Assembly: GCA_025450135.1 (NCBI GenBank)
Contig: JANWHZ010000035.1
Location: forward strand, 1-13,605
Direction of reading: 5' to 3'
Length of the DNA stretch: 13,605 nt
Origin: Candidatus Saccharimonadales bacterium
GTDB taxonomy: Bacteria; Patescibacteriota; Saccharimonadia; Saccharimonadales; UBA4665
The notes beneath the pieces are model-generated. The model searched no databases and had not been told where the DNA came from. It saw only the letters and a program-made list of their open reading frames with translations. A program made the translations under genes and the position numbers. How positions within the stretch are numbered: position 1 is the stretch's first letter; every line of letters starts with the position of its first letter. Shown here one piece after another: positions 8,090 through 13,605 of this stretch.

Positions 8090-8209
8090 TAAGAATATAC
8101 AGAGTGCGGTGAGAGATCTAGCTCAATGATCCGCCAGCAACCCTGCGGCGCAAGCCGTGTATGGGTGCTCCATCTAGCCCGTTGCATATGCGGGAAAGAT
8201 GTTTTCTTA
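8090..8209 (+). promoter_or_regulatory. SAM-I (S-box) riboswitch aptamer
   Basis: The leader folds as a SAM-I four-way junction. P1 pairs 8090-8099 with 8200-8209 (one T-T mismatch and one wobble). AGAG at 8101-8104 is the usual J1/2. P2 is GCGG/CCGC (8106-8109 with 8131-8134) then TGAG/CTCA (8110-8113 with 8122-8125), with ATGAT (8126-8130) where the kink-turn is expected. GCAACC at 8137-8142 is the family hallmark. P3 is 8144-8149 with 8154-8159, capped by a GCAA tetraloop. GGTGC at 8164-8168 is the second hallmark. P4 is CCCG/CGGG (8178-8181 with 8191-8194), followed by AAAGATG as in typical S-boxes. The P2 loop AGAT (8114-8117) can pair with ATCT (8172-8175), the expected pseudoknot. It binds S-adenosylmethionine in known members. 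An intrinsic terminator and metK follow directly, which fits feedback repression by SAM. All pairings were worked out by eye. Confidence 0.88.
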
Positions 8210-8213
8210 GGGG

Positions 8214-8250
8214 AATATCCTTTCTGCAGATGCTAGAAAGGATATTTTTT
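8214..8250 (+). terminator. Riboswitch-controlled intrinsic terminator upstream of metK
   Basis: AATATCCTTTC (8214-8224) pairs perfectly with GAAAGGATATT (8236-8246) around an 11-base loop, and a run of T ends at 8250. It lies four bases after the aptamer. GAAAGAT (8194-8200) at the 3' side of the aptamer could pair with ATCCTTTC (8217-8224) with one bulge, giving a plausible antiterminator that competes with both P4/P1 and the terminator. That matches the usual SAM-on, transcription-off logic. Confidence 0.88.
8237..8242 (+). promoter_or_regulatory. Shine-Dalgarno of metK inside the terminator 3' arm
   Basis: AAAGGA lies 8 bases before GTG 8251 and is the only well-placed ribosome binding site near the metK start. 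It is fully base-paired when the terminator hairpin forms, so SAM binding could block translation as well as transcription. It is the main reason for choosing the GTG over ATG 8272, which has only AAGTGGA almost touching it. Confidence 0.6.
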
Positions 8251-9396
8251 GTGCCAGATATCACAAGTGGAATGACTCTTTTTACTAGCGAATCGGTGTG
8301 CGCAGGCCACCCGGATAAGATCTGCGATGCCCTATCCGATGCTATAGTAGACGCAGCGCTTTCGCAGGATCCATTGTCTAGAACTGGGATAGAGGCAGTA
8401 GCCAGTGCCAACCAGATATGCCTCTTTGGCGAGATTAAGACTGCAGCTAAGCTTGACTATGAGGAGATTGCACGCTCATGCGTCAAGCAACTCGGCTATA
8501 CGAATCCTGCCTGGGGCTTTAGCGCCCAGGAGTCAATATTCAGTAATGACATTCATGAGCAGTCGCCGGAAATCGCTGTAGGTGTCGATCGTGATGGCGC
8601 TGGCGACCAGGGTATGATGTTCGGCTATGCCTGTGGTGAAACGCCTGAGCTAATGCCGCTACCTATTATGCTGGCGCATCGTCTGACGAAACAGATTGAC
8701 AAGGCTCGGATTGAGGGTGAGCTTGACTGGCTACGGCCTGACGGCAAATCTCAAGTCACCATACGCTACGAGCATGGCAAGCCGGTGGGTATTGCTAAAC
8801 TTGTTGTGGCGGTCGCACACGACGAAAAGACGCCGGCTGAACAAGTACGAGCAGATGTCATCGAGCATATATTTAAGCCGATAATTGCGGAATACGGGTA
8901 CGCCTTGCCGCCAGAGGCAGACATAATCGTTAATGGCACAGGCTTATGGCATATTCCTGGCCCGGAAAGCGATGCAGGTTTGACAGGACGCAAAATTGTG
9001 GTTGACACTTATGGTGGGTATGCCCGAGTTGGAGGCGGAGCGTTCAGCGGTAAAGACCCGAGCAAGGTTGACCGTAGCGGCGCGTATGCTGCCCGTTATA
9101 TCGCAAAGAACATTGTGGCAGCTGGCCTCGCCACAAAATGCGAAATTGGGTTGGCGTATGTCATCGGCCAACCAAAGCCCTTGATGCAAACAATTGAAAC
9201 GTTTGGCACTGCGACAGTTAGTGATCAAGAACTATACGCTTTCAAGGATCGTCTTATAGATACAAGTGTGCGGGGTATAGTTGAGCGTCTCCAGCTTCGA
9301 CGGCCTATCTATAGCCAAACATCTGCCTACGGCCACTTTGGTAAACCCGATTTGCCCTGGGAAGCTGTGGTGACTAGCAGCACCACTCATAAATAA
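8251..9396 (+). CDS. metK: S-adenosylmethionine synthetase (methionine adenosyltransferase)
   Basis: The enzyme makes S-adenosylmethionine from ATP and methionine in the cytoplasm, releasing phosphate and pyrophosphate. From GTG 8251 it is 381 residues, close to the usual 380-400. Family motifs are all present: F-T-S-E-S-V followed by G-H-P-D-K (19-23, methionine/ATP site), G-A-G-D-Q-G-M-M-F-G-Y (near 116-126), the Gly-rich loop G-G-G-A-F-S-G-K-D (261-269), and K-V-D-R-S-G-A-Y-A-A-R-Y directly after it. One small departure is C-A before G-H-P-D-K, where most homologues have S-E. The start is chosen from the AAAGGA site 8 bases upstream; ATG 8272 (374 residues) is the alternative. An in-frame ATG at 8161 lies inside the aptamer and cannot be the start. 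It is preceded by a SAM-I riboswitch and terminator, consistent with repression by its own product, and converges with the ABC permease gene, with 38 bp between the stop codons and no clear terminator. Confidence 0.97.
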   Translation: MPDITSGMTLFTSESVCAGHPDKICDALSDAIVDAALSQDPLSRTGIEAVASANQICLFGEIKTAAKLDYEEIARSCVKQLGYTNPAWGFSAQESIFSNDIHEQSPEIAVGVDRDGAGDQGMMFGYACGETPELMPLPIMLAHRLTKQIDKARIEGELDWLRPDGKSQVTIRYEHGKPVGIAKLVVAVAHDEKTPAEQVRADVIEHIFKPIIAEYGYALPPEADIIVNGTGLWHIPGPESDAGLTGRKIVVDTYGGYARVGGGAFSGKDPSKVDRSGAYAARYIAKNIVAAGLATKCEIGLAYVIGQPKPLMQTIETFGTATVSDQELYAFKDRLIDTSVRGIVERLQLRRPIYSQTSAYGHFGKPDLPWEAVVTSSTTHK

Positions 9397-9434
9397 TCCG
9401 GCCGGCAGTAATAAAAGTTGCTGTTGTGGTAGTA

Positions 9435-11081
9435 CTACTCTGGGATGATGTCTCGTCGAGTAAACCGCCAGATTCCGATGGCTGCAAGGCACGTGCTTAC
9501 GAGCATGAACCAGCCAAATGTGCCCCAATCGGGCCATTGGTTCAAATTGAAGTTAGTGTAATGGAATAGGGATAACTTCATAAAGTTATCGTCCAGCTTG
9601 TAAACTGAATCAACCAGCGTGAGCACAAAAGAACCTGTAAGAGCAGCATACATGACATAGACCGCGAGTCGTGGTAGGAAGCCGAACAGCAGCGTACCTA
9701 GGCCGATCATGAACGCGACGGCACCGACCGCGCAGACGCTTGTAGCTAGCACCTTACCGAAGTCGAGTGGAATGTTCTGAGCAATCGCGATGATTTGCAA
9801 TAAAGCCCCAGCTAATAGTGACACAAGCAGTACAACACCGAAGCCGAGGAGTAATCTTTCTACCAGCCAGACGCTACGTCGTTGAGGGGCAACGAGTATG
9901 TTGTCTAGATATTGCTTTGCTTCGTCGCGCCGGATCTGACCTATCAGCGTAATACTCATGGCTAGTAATACCATCACTGCCAGTAATACGCCAACACCTA
10001 TAAATGCAATTCTTAGATTATTCGTGCCACCGAGCTTCACTGCTGCTCGTGTGCCAACATCACCGGCAGCTTTGATCGCACCGGTAGCGGCATTAGCAAG
10101 GCTACCTATCAACCCCACCATAAACAAAATGGCGAGCGACCAACCGAGTAACACCCAAAAATTTTGGCGCAGGGCAAATTGCCACGTATTGCTGAGTAGC
10201 ATGAACTTTGAGCGTACGATAGCTGATGCTTTGATGATGCTGGAGCCATAGTCACGCTTAGAGAGCCAGATGCCACTCAGCCCTACTGTAATCGCGGCTA
10301 CTGTGATCACATATATCCAGGTATGCCCCGTGCCGTGGATCGGGCTAATAAGCTCCATCCAACCGAACGGTGTAGCGTTGAGCAGCCAGTGCCAGCTACT
10401 GCTCGTGTTGGCGACACCGCGCGCCAAAAACAGAATCGCAATAGGTATGAACCCGTATAGTAACGCCCTGCCGCGTGTTAGACCGAGCTGGCTTGAGAGC
10501 ACACCAAAGCCGCCGAAAAGTAAACCTGGTAAAAATATCGTGAGATTAAGTATCAGCATCGTTGTCACTGTAGTGTCAATGTGGCCCGCTCGTACCCCGA
10601 GCATTGCTAATGCGAAGCTAAGCAGCAAGGCCGCCCACCACACACCGACAAAACCCAATGTCTGGTATAACGTTGTCTGCCGGGCCGTGAACGTACCGCT
10701 GCGTATGACCTCATACCGTCCATCCTCTTCAGCTCCGCGTAGTATGCCGGTGACCGCCATTAGGGCCCAAACAGCTGTGACGACACCCATAAAGCCTGCA
10801 ACGCGGTATGCCATGTAGCCCGCCGTGCCATCCTGCAAGTCTTGCGGGTCGCCGTAAATAAAGCCAAGCGCAGTAGCACTGCTCAAACTGGCTGCAAACG
10901 CTGCTCGCTTGGCATGCGTGTTAAAGCCTTTTTCATATGCGAGGCCCTGTAGCATAAGCTGCCCGCCACTTACTACCCCAACGATGAGTGCAATTTTAAG
11001 CAATTGGCTAAAGCTAAATCGAAATAGCGCCCAGTGAGGTGTATTACGCGCGAGCATATCAGGCTGCTTGCTTCCTATCAT
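9435..11081 (-). CDS. ABC-2-like exporter permease, about 12 TM segments
   Basis: This 548-residue, very hydrophobic protein has about twelve membrane segments in two similar halves (roughly 1-275 and 290-548), so it looks like a fused pair of six-helix ABC-2 units. In layout it resembles the permeases annotated as exporters of polyketide antibiotics, but that name gives no reliable substrate here. Motif I-R-R-D-E-A-K-Q-Y-L-D-N-I-L in the second half is the usual cytoplasmic coupling region of this type. The gene overlaps the end of the ATPase gene by 23 bp if it starts at ATG 11081. The in-frame ATG at 11057 lies one base after the ATPase stop and is an equally plausible start (540 residues); neither has a well-spaced Shine-Dalgarno. 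Translation is probably coupled to the ATPase. Function could be drug, peptide or lipid export. It converges with metK. Confidence 0.88.
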   Translation of the reverse strand: MIGSKQPDMLARNTPHWALFRFSFSQLLKIALIVGVVSGGQLMLQGLAYEKGFNTHAKRAAFAASLSSATALGFIYGDPQDLQDGTAGYMAYRVAGFMGVVTAVWALMAVTGILRGAEEDGRYEVIRSGTFTARQTTLYQTLGFVGVWWAALLLSFALAMLGVRAGHIDTTVTTMLILNLTIFLPGLLFGGFGVLSSQLGLTRGRALLYGFIPIAILFLARGVANTSSSWHWLLNATPFGWMELISPIHGTGHTWIYVITVAAITVGLSGIWLSKRDYGSSIIKASAIVRSKFMLLSNTWQFALRQNFWVLLGWSLAILFMVGLIGSLANAATGAIKAAGDVGTRAAVKLGGTNNLRIAFIGVGVLLAVMVLLAMSITLIGQIRRDEAKQYLDNILVAPQRRSVWLVERLLLGFGVVLLVSLLAGALLQIIAIAQNIPLDFGKVLATSVCAVGAVAFMIGLGTLLFGFLPRLAVYVMYAALTGSFVLTLVDSVYKLDDNFMKLSLFHYTNFNLNQWPDWGTFGWFMLVSTCLAAIGIWRFTRRDIIPE

Positions 11082-11964
11082 GTTCGTAAAGTGACAAAAA
11101 TAGTTCCTCGAGTGTGGGCTTACGGCTTAAGAAGCTACGTGGTTTTGCTTTGGCCATCACTGCCAGCAGCTCATCGATTGAGCCGTTGACATTACAGCGG
11201 AGGAACTGCCCGTGAACTTCGACGTTTGTGAGGGATTTCAGATGGCTCACATCCGGTGGCTTGCCAGTGAATGTGGCTTCTACTGTGACGGCAGATAGGT
11301 GACGAAGTTCGTCGAGCGTCCCCTGTTCGACTAGCTTGCCATTGTTGAGGATCGCCACGCAGTCGCAGAGCTCCTCGACCTCCTCGAGCATGTGTGAGCT
11401 TAAGAAAATGGTCTGTCCATTACCGCGTGCTGCCCGAACTTCGTCACGGAATGTTTTTGCCATAACTGGGTCGAGCCCGCTACTCGGCTCGTCCATAATA
11501 AGCAGCTTGGCACGAGTTGAGAGCGCGGCTATTAGGATAATCTTCTGACGGTTGCCTTTAGAATATGTTCTCACGCGCATGTTTGGATTAAACTCAAACC
11601 GCTTGATCAAGTCTTTTTCGTATGTACGGTCATTACCGCCATGAATATTAGCTAAGAACCGTAATGTCTCGGCTCCTGTCAAGTTGGGCCATAAGCTTGT
11701 CTCGCCGGGAATATATGCGATATCACGATGTAGTTGTGCAGCATCAGTTAATGCGTCTTTTTCGAATACGAAAACTTGGCCACTGCTTGGACGGATGAGG
11801 CCAAGGAGCAGGCGAATGGTGGTTGTCTTGCCGGCACCATTAGGGCCAAGATAACCCAAAATTTGACCAGCGTCGACACTCAGTGTCAGCCTGTCAAGCG
11901 CAGGCCGAGGAGCTCCAGTGTATTGTTTTGTTAAGCCATGAAGTGTAATTACAGAATTAGCCAT
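11059..11964 (-). CDS. ABC transporter ATP-binding protein
   Basis: This 301-residue cytoplasmic ATPase powers the adjoining permease. Walker A is G-P-N-G-A-G-K-T-T at 40-48. The signature is S-K-G-N-R-Q-K at 135-141, the variant common in drug and antibiotic-type exporters. Walker B is L-L-I-M-D-E-P at 154-160, with catalytic Glu159 and the D-loop S-S-G-L-D at 161-165. The switch His is 191. The Q-loop position reads P-G-E rather than having Gln, a variation I associate with this exporter family. Residues 225-301 form the C-terminal extension seen in ABC-2 exporter ATPases. No Shine-Dalgarno is present, and a perfect -10 lies only 8 bases before the ATG, so the mRNA may be leaderless. It starts 44 bp after the PEBP gene stop and overlaps the permease gene. 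The transported substrate is unknown. Confidence 0.96.
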   Translation of the reverse strand: MANSVITLHGLTKQYTGAPRPALDRLTLSVDAGQILGYLGPNGAGKTTTIRLLLGLIRPSSGQVFVFEKDALTDAAQLHRDIAYIPGETSLWPNLTGAETLRFLANIHGGNDRTYEKDLIKRFEFNPNMRVRTYSKGNRQKIILIAALSTRAKLLIMDEPSSGLDPVMAKTFRDEVRAARGNGQTIFLSSHMLEEVEELCDCVAILNNGKLVEQGTLDELRHLSAVTVEATFTGKPPDVSHLKSLTNVEVHGQFLRCNVNGSIDELLAVMAKAKPRSFLSRKPTLEELFLSLYEHDRKQAA

Positions 11965-11965
11965 A

Positions 11966-11984
11966 CGTGCTTATTATAAGCACG
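11966..11984 (-). promoter_or_regulatory. 19-bp palindrome containing the -10 box of the ABC exporter genes
   Basis: CGTGCTTAT (11966-11974) and ATAAGCACG (11976-11984) are perfect inverted repeats around one base. On the minus strand the centre contains a consensus TATAAT (11978-11973). A weak -35 TTAATT lies 17 bp further upstream. A regulator bound to the palindrome would cover the promoter. Transcription would start one or two bases before the ATPase ATG at 11964, so the transcript would be essentially leaderless. Confidence 0.6.
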
Positions 11985-12008
11985 AGCGTGATAGGAATTA
12001 AACCCCAC

Positions 12009-12470
12009 TTAGGCAAGCGCTTTGGCGCCAAAGCGTCCCATGAGCGTTGTTTTCGCAATAGCATGTTCTGCAAAGGCCGTCCGGAAATCCTCCTCCGGGG
12101 CACCGTCTTCTAAGTCGAGCATAGCGTCAAGCGCATAAAGGTCAAAAACATAATGGTGTACGCCGGACGGTGGGCAAGGTCCGTCATAATGGTCATGACC
12201 GAAGTCATTCGTGCCCTGTATGGCGCTGTCTGGTGTTTTCCCTTCGAGAAGGTGCTTGTTACTAACTGGGATGTTACCGACGAGCCAATGGACAAAATCA
12301 CCACGAAGCGCATCAGGGTCATGCATTATGAGGGAGAGGCTTTGACTTCCTTGTGGTACGCCAGCGATAGCGAGCGCTGGGCTCACATTATCTCCTTCGC
12401 AAGCAAAGCGCTCTGGGATAGTGTCGCCGTCGGCAAATGCCGGGCTAGTTAGCTGAAAGGTGTGTGCCAT
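12009..12470 (-). CDS. YbhB/YbcL family (phosphatidylethanolamine-binding-like) protein
   Basis: This 153-residue protein has the normal length and hallmarks of the bacterial PEBP/Raf-kinase-inhibitor-like family. These include the N-terminal P-A-F-x-D-G-D-x-I-P, S-P-A-L near 30-33, the ligand-pocket motif D-P-D-A, H-W near 61-62, and Y-D-G-P-C-P-P-S-G-V-H-H-Y-x-F. Bacterial members are cytoplasmic or periplasmic and their ligand and role are mostly unsettled; no signal peptide is seen here. A strong AAGGAGG sits 5 bases before the ATG, in contrast to its neighbours. It lies 54 bp after the rarA stop and 44 bp before the ABC ATPase start, so it may be transcribed with rarA. The 3' end carries a perfect 18-bp palindrome. 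Confidence 0.95.
   Translation of the reverse strand: MAHTFQLTSPAFADGDTIPERFACEGDNVSPALAIAGVPQGSQSLSLIMHDPDALRGDFVHWLVGNIPVSNKHLLEGKTPDSAIQGTNDFGHDHYDGPCPPSGVHHYVFDLYALDAMLDLEDGAPEEDFRTAFAEHAIAKTTLMGRFGAKALA
12018..12035. repeat. Perfect 18-bp palindrome at the 3' end of the PEBP gene
   Basis: CGCTTTGGC (12018-12026) is directly followed by its reverse complement GCCAAAGCG (12027-12035). It lies wholly within the last codons of the PEBP-family gene, about 30 bases from the -10 of the ABC genes. In RNA it could form a 7-bp stem with a 4-base loop, but no T run follows on either strand. It may be chance, a protein-binding site or an mRNA 3' hairpin. Confidence 0.35.
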
Positions 12471-12475
12471 GGTGC

Positions 12476-12482
12476 CCTCCTT
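12476..12482 (-). promoter_or_regulatory. Strong Shine-Dalgarno of the PEBP-family gene
   Basis: The minus strand reads AAGGAGG, 5 bases before ATG 12470. It is the best ribosome binding site in the window and fixes the start. It shows that the host uses anti-Shine-Dalgarno pairing, which makes the lack of such sites at the ABC ATPase and surface-protein genes informative. Confidence 0.85.
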
Positions 12483-12524
12483 GTTTTTGCGTTATGGCAT
12501 ACCCTATGAAACCACCGACAACTG

Positions 12525-13605
12525 TTAATCGTCTGTGAAAAAATCCATGTGGGCCAGCTCTGGCGGCATAAAACCGGGCTCGGGTTGGAAGCCGGCCTCC
12601 CATGCATACCCTTTATTGTAGCCAAGCTCTTTCATAAGTCTGGTCGGTGCGTTACGTAAATGCAACGGCACGGGCAAGTCGGGATGATCGTGCGCCAGCG
12701 TAAGTGCTTGACTCATTGCGTTAGCCACCTGACGTGATTTAGGTGCCTTAGCTAGTACTGTAGCGCAGTGGAATAGGTTGTATTGGCACTCCGGCATGCC
12801 GATTCGTTCAACTGCCAGAAAAGTTGAAACGGTCAGATTGAGTGCCGCCGGCGCGGCTAGCCCGATATCTTCGCTTGCGAAAATAACCATCCGGCGCGCG
12901 ATGAATTTGGGATCTTCACCGGCTTGTAGCATGCGAGCAAGATAGTACAACGCCGCTGTTGGTTGACTACCTCGCATACTCTTGATAAATGCGCTGACGA
13001 CATTGTAGTGATTCTCGCCTTTCTTATCATACCCAGGGACGCGGGCCTGTGCCGCTGTTTCAACGATCTTAGGAGTGATCGTTTCTTTGCCGGCAAGCTT
13101 TATTGCCAGCTCTACGTTGCCCAATGCTACTCGCGCATCGCCACCAGACAGTTCAGCTAAGAGGTCAATACTTTTAGCTGGTAGTTGCTTGGCGGTCAGT
13201 CTCTCAGCTTTTACGGCTCGCCGGATAATCTGAATAATTTCCGCTTTGCTAAGTGGTTCCAAAACCAGTACTCGTGACCTACTGAGCAGCGGGTTAATAA
13301 CTTCAAAGCTCGGGTTTTCCGTCGTAGCCCCGATAAGTACAATCGTGCCGTCTTCAACGTAGGGTAAGAAAGCGTCTTGCTGTGCTTTGTTGAATCGGTG
13401 GATTTCGTCAACAAATAATATTGTACGCATTCCAAGTCTATGGTTCTGTTCGGCGCGCTCGATGACCTTCAGGACATCAGCCTTGCCAGCGGTGACGGCA
13501 CTTAACTCAATGAACTCTGCCTCAGTTTCTCTTGCGATGATGCGTGCTAGCGTCGTTTTGCCTGACCCTGGTGGCCCCCACAGTATTAGGCTAGTCGGTG
13601 ATTTC
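12525..13605 (-). CDS. rarA: Replication-associated recombination protein RarA/MgsA (N-terminus cut by window edge)
   Basis: The frame stays open from the right edge to the stop at 12525, giving 359 residues; the ATG at 13430 is internal, not the start. The visible N-terminal end already contains Walker A (G-P-P-G-S-G-K-T-T-L-A, residues 10-20 of the visible part). Walker B follows (I-L-F-V-D-E-I-H-R-F-N-K), then the family stretch A-Q-Q-D-A-F-L-P-Y-V-E and sensor 1 (I-G-A-T-T-E-N-P-S-F), with arginine-finger region L-L-S-R-S-R. The C-terminal half has the MgsA-type tetramerisation part with S-A-F-I-K-S-M-R-G-S, A-A-L-Y-Y-L-A-R-M, E-D-I-G-L-A and the Y-N-K-G-Y-A-W-E motif near the end. Bacterial relatives are about 430-445 residues, so roughly 70-90 residues lie outside. 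The protein is an AAA+ ATPase acting at stalled replication forks together with SSB and the clamp loader or recombination proteins. It is upstream of the PEBP-family gene on the same strand. Confidence 0.95.
   Translation of the reverse strand, partial: KSPTSLILWGPPGSGKTTLARIIARETEAEFIELSAVTAGKADVLKVIERAEQNHRLGMRTILFVDEIHRFNKAQQDAFLPYVEDGTIVLIGATTENPSFEVINPLLSRSRVLVLEPLSKAEIIQIIRRAVKAERLTAKQLPAKSIDLLAELSGGDARVALGNVELAIKLAGKETITPKIVETAAQARVPGYDKKGENHYNVVSAFIKSMRGSQPTAALYYLARMLQAGEDPKFIARRMVIFASEDIGLAAPAALNLTVSTFLAVERIGMPECQYNLFHCATVLAKAPKSRQVANAMSQALTLAHDHPDLPVPLHLRNAPTRLMKELGYNKGYAWEAGFQPEPGFMPPELAHMDFFTDD

Noticed and set aside
8161..8250. Longer metK reading frame starting at ATG 8161
   Set aside because: This segment is the 3' half of the SAM-I aptamer plus the terminator, and its translation does not resemble any MetK N-terminus. 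GTG 8251 with AAAGGA is preferred.
9397..9434. Bidirectional terminator between the convergent metK and permease genes
   Set aside because: CCGGCCGG and GTAGTACTAC are palindromic, but neither is followed by a T tract on the correct strand.
10270..10818. 182-codon plus-strand open frame
   Set aside because: It is antisense to the well-supported ABC permease gene, and its Pro/Ser-rich translation is what the complement of a membrane-protein gene produces.
13211..13430. Treating ATG 13430 as the start of rarA
   Set aside because: The frame continues upstream to the window edge and encodes the Walker A motif G-P-P-G-S-G-K-T-T, so the gene is cut by the edge rather than starting at 13430.

Overview
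The window reads as chromosomal DNA of a small-genome bacterium. The most likely source is the Candidate Phyla Radiation (Patescibacteria), and the surface-protein style resembles Saccharibacteria (TM7). That style is a basic N-terminus, one membrane anchor, then cysteine-containing Ig-like, PKD and FN3 domains. The assignment is an inference from gene style, dense packing, mid-range base composition, standard stop codons and several genes with weak or absent Shine-Dalgarno sites; no rRNA or other taxonomic marker is present. There are no tRNA or rRNA genes, CRISPR arrays, insertion sequences or phage genes.

Region 1 (1-5451, minus strand) holds four co-directional genes, read right to left. 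First is a 751-residue secreted multidomain surface protein ending in a thioredoxin-like domain with no active-site cysteines. Next is a 551-residue membrane sensor with a Cache-like extracytoplasmic domain and no output domain. Then comes a stand-alone CheY-like receiver with its own promoter, and last a membrane-anchored Ig-like/PKD surface protein cut off by the left edge. Divergent from this block, and separated by 105 bp containing a perfect 8-bp inverted repeat, lies a 763-residue 7TM-PAS-PAS histidine kinase (5557-7848, plus). Kinase, receiver, output-less sensor and surface proteins together look like an envelope-sensing or adhesion signalling island. That link is inferred from position only.

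Region 2 (7849-9396, plus) is a 402-bp non-coding stretch followed by metK. The stretch contains a promoter, a recognisable SAM-I (S-box) riboswitch and an intrinsic terminator. The 3' arm of the terminator also carries the best Shine-Dalgarno sequence for metK, which would start at GTG 8251. The usual reading is that SAM shuts off synthesis of its own synthetase.

Region 3 (9435-13605, minus strand) contains, in transcription order, a RarA/MgsA AAA+ ATPase missing its N-terminus at the right edge, a YbhB/YbcL PEBP-family protein with an excellent Shine-Dalgarno, an ABC-type ATPase, and its overlapping 12-TM ABC-2-like permease. The ABC pair has a perfect -10 box inside a 19-bp palindrome, placed so that the ATPase mRNA would be essentially leaderless.

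The points most worth follow-up are the riboswitch-terminator-SD arrangement at metK, the cysteine-less thioredoxin fold on a surface protein, the Cache sensor that ends where a HAMP domain would begin, and the palindromic promoter of the ABC exporter.
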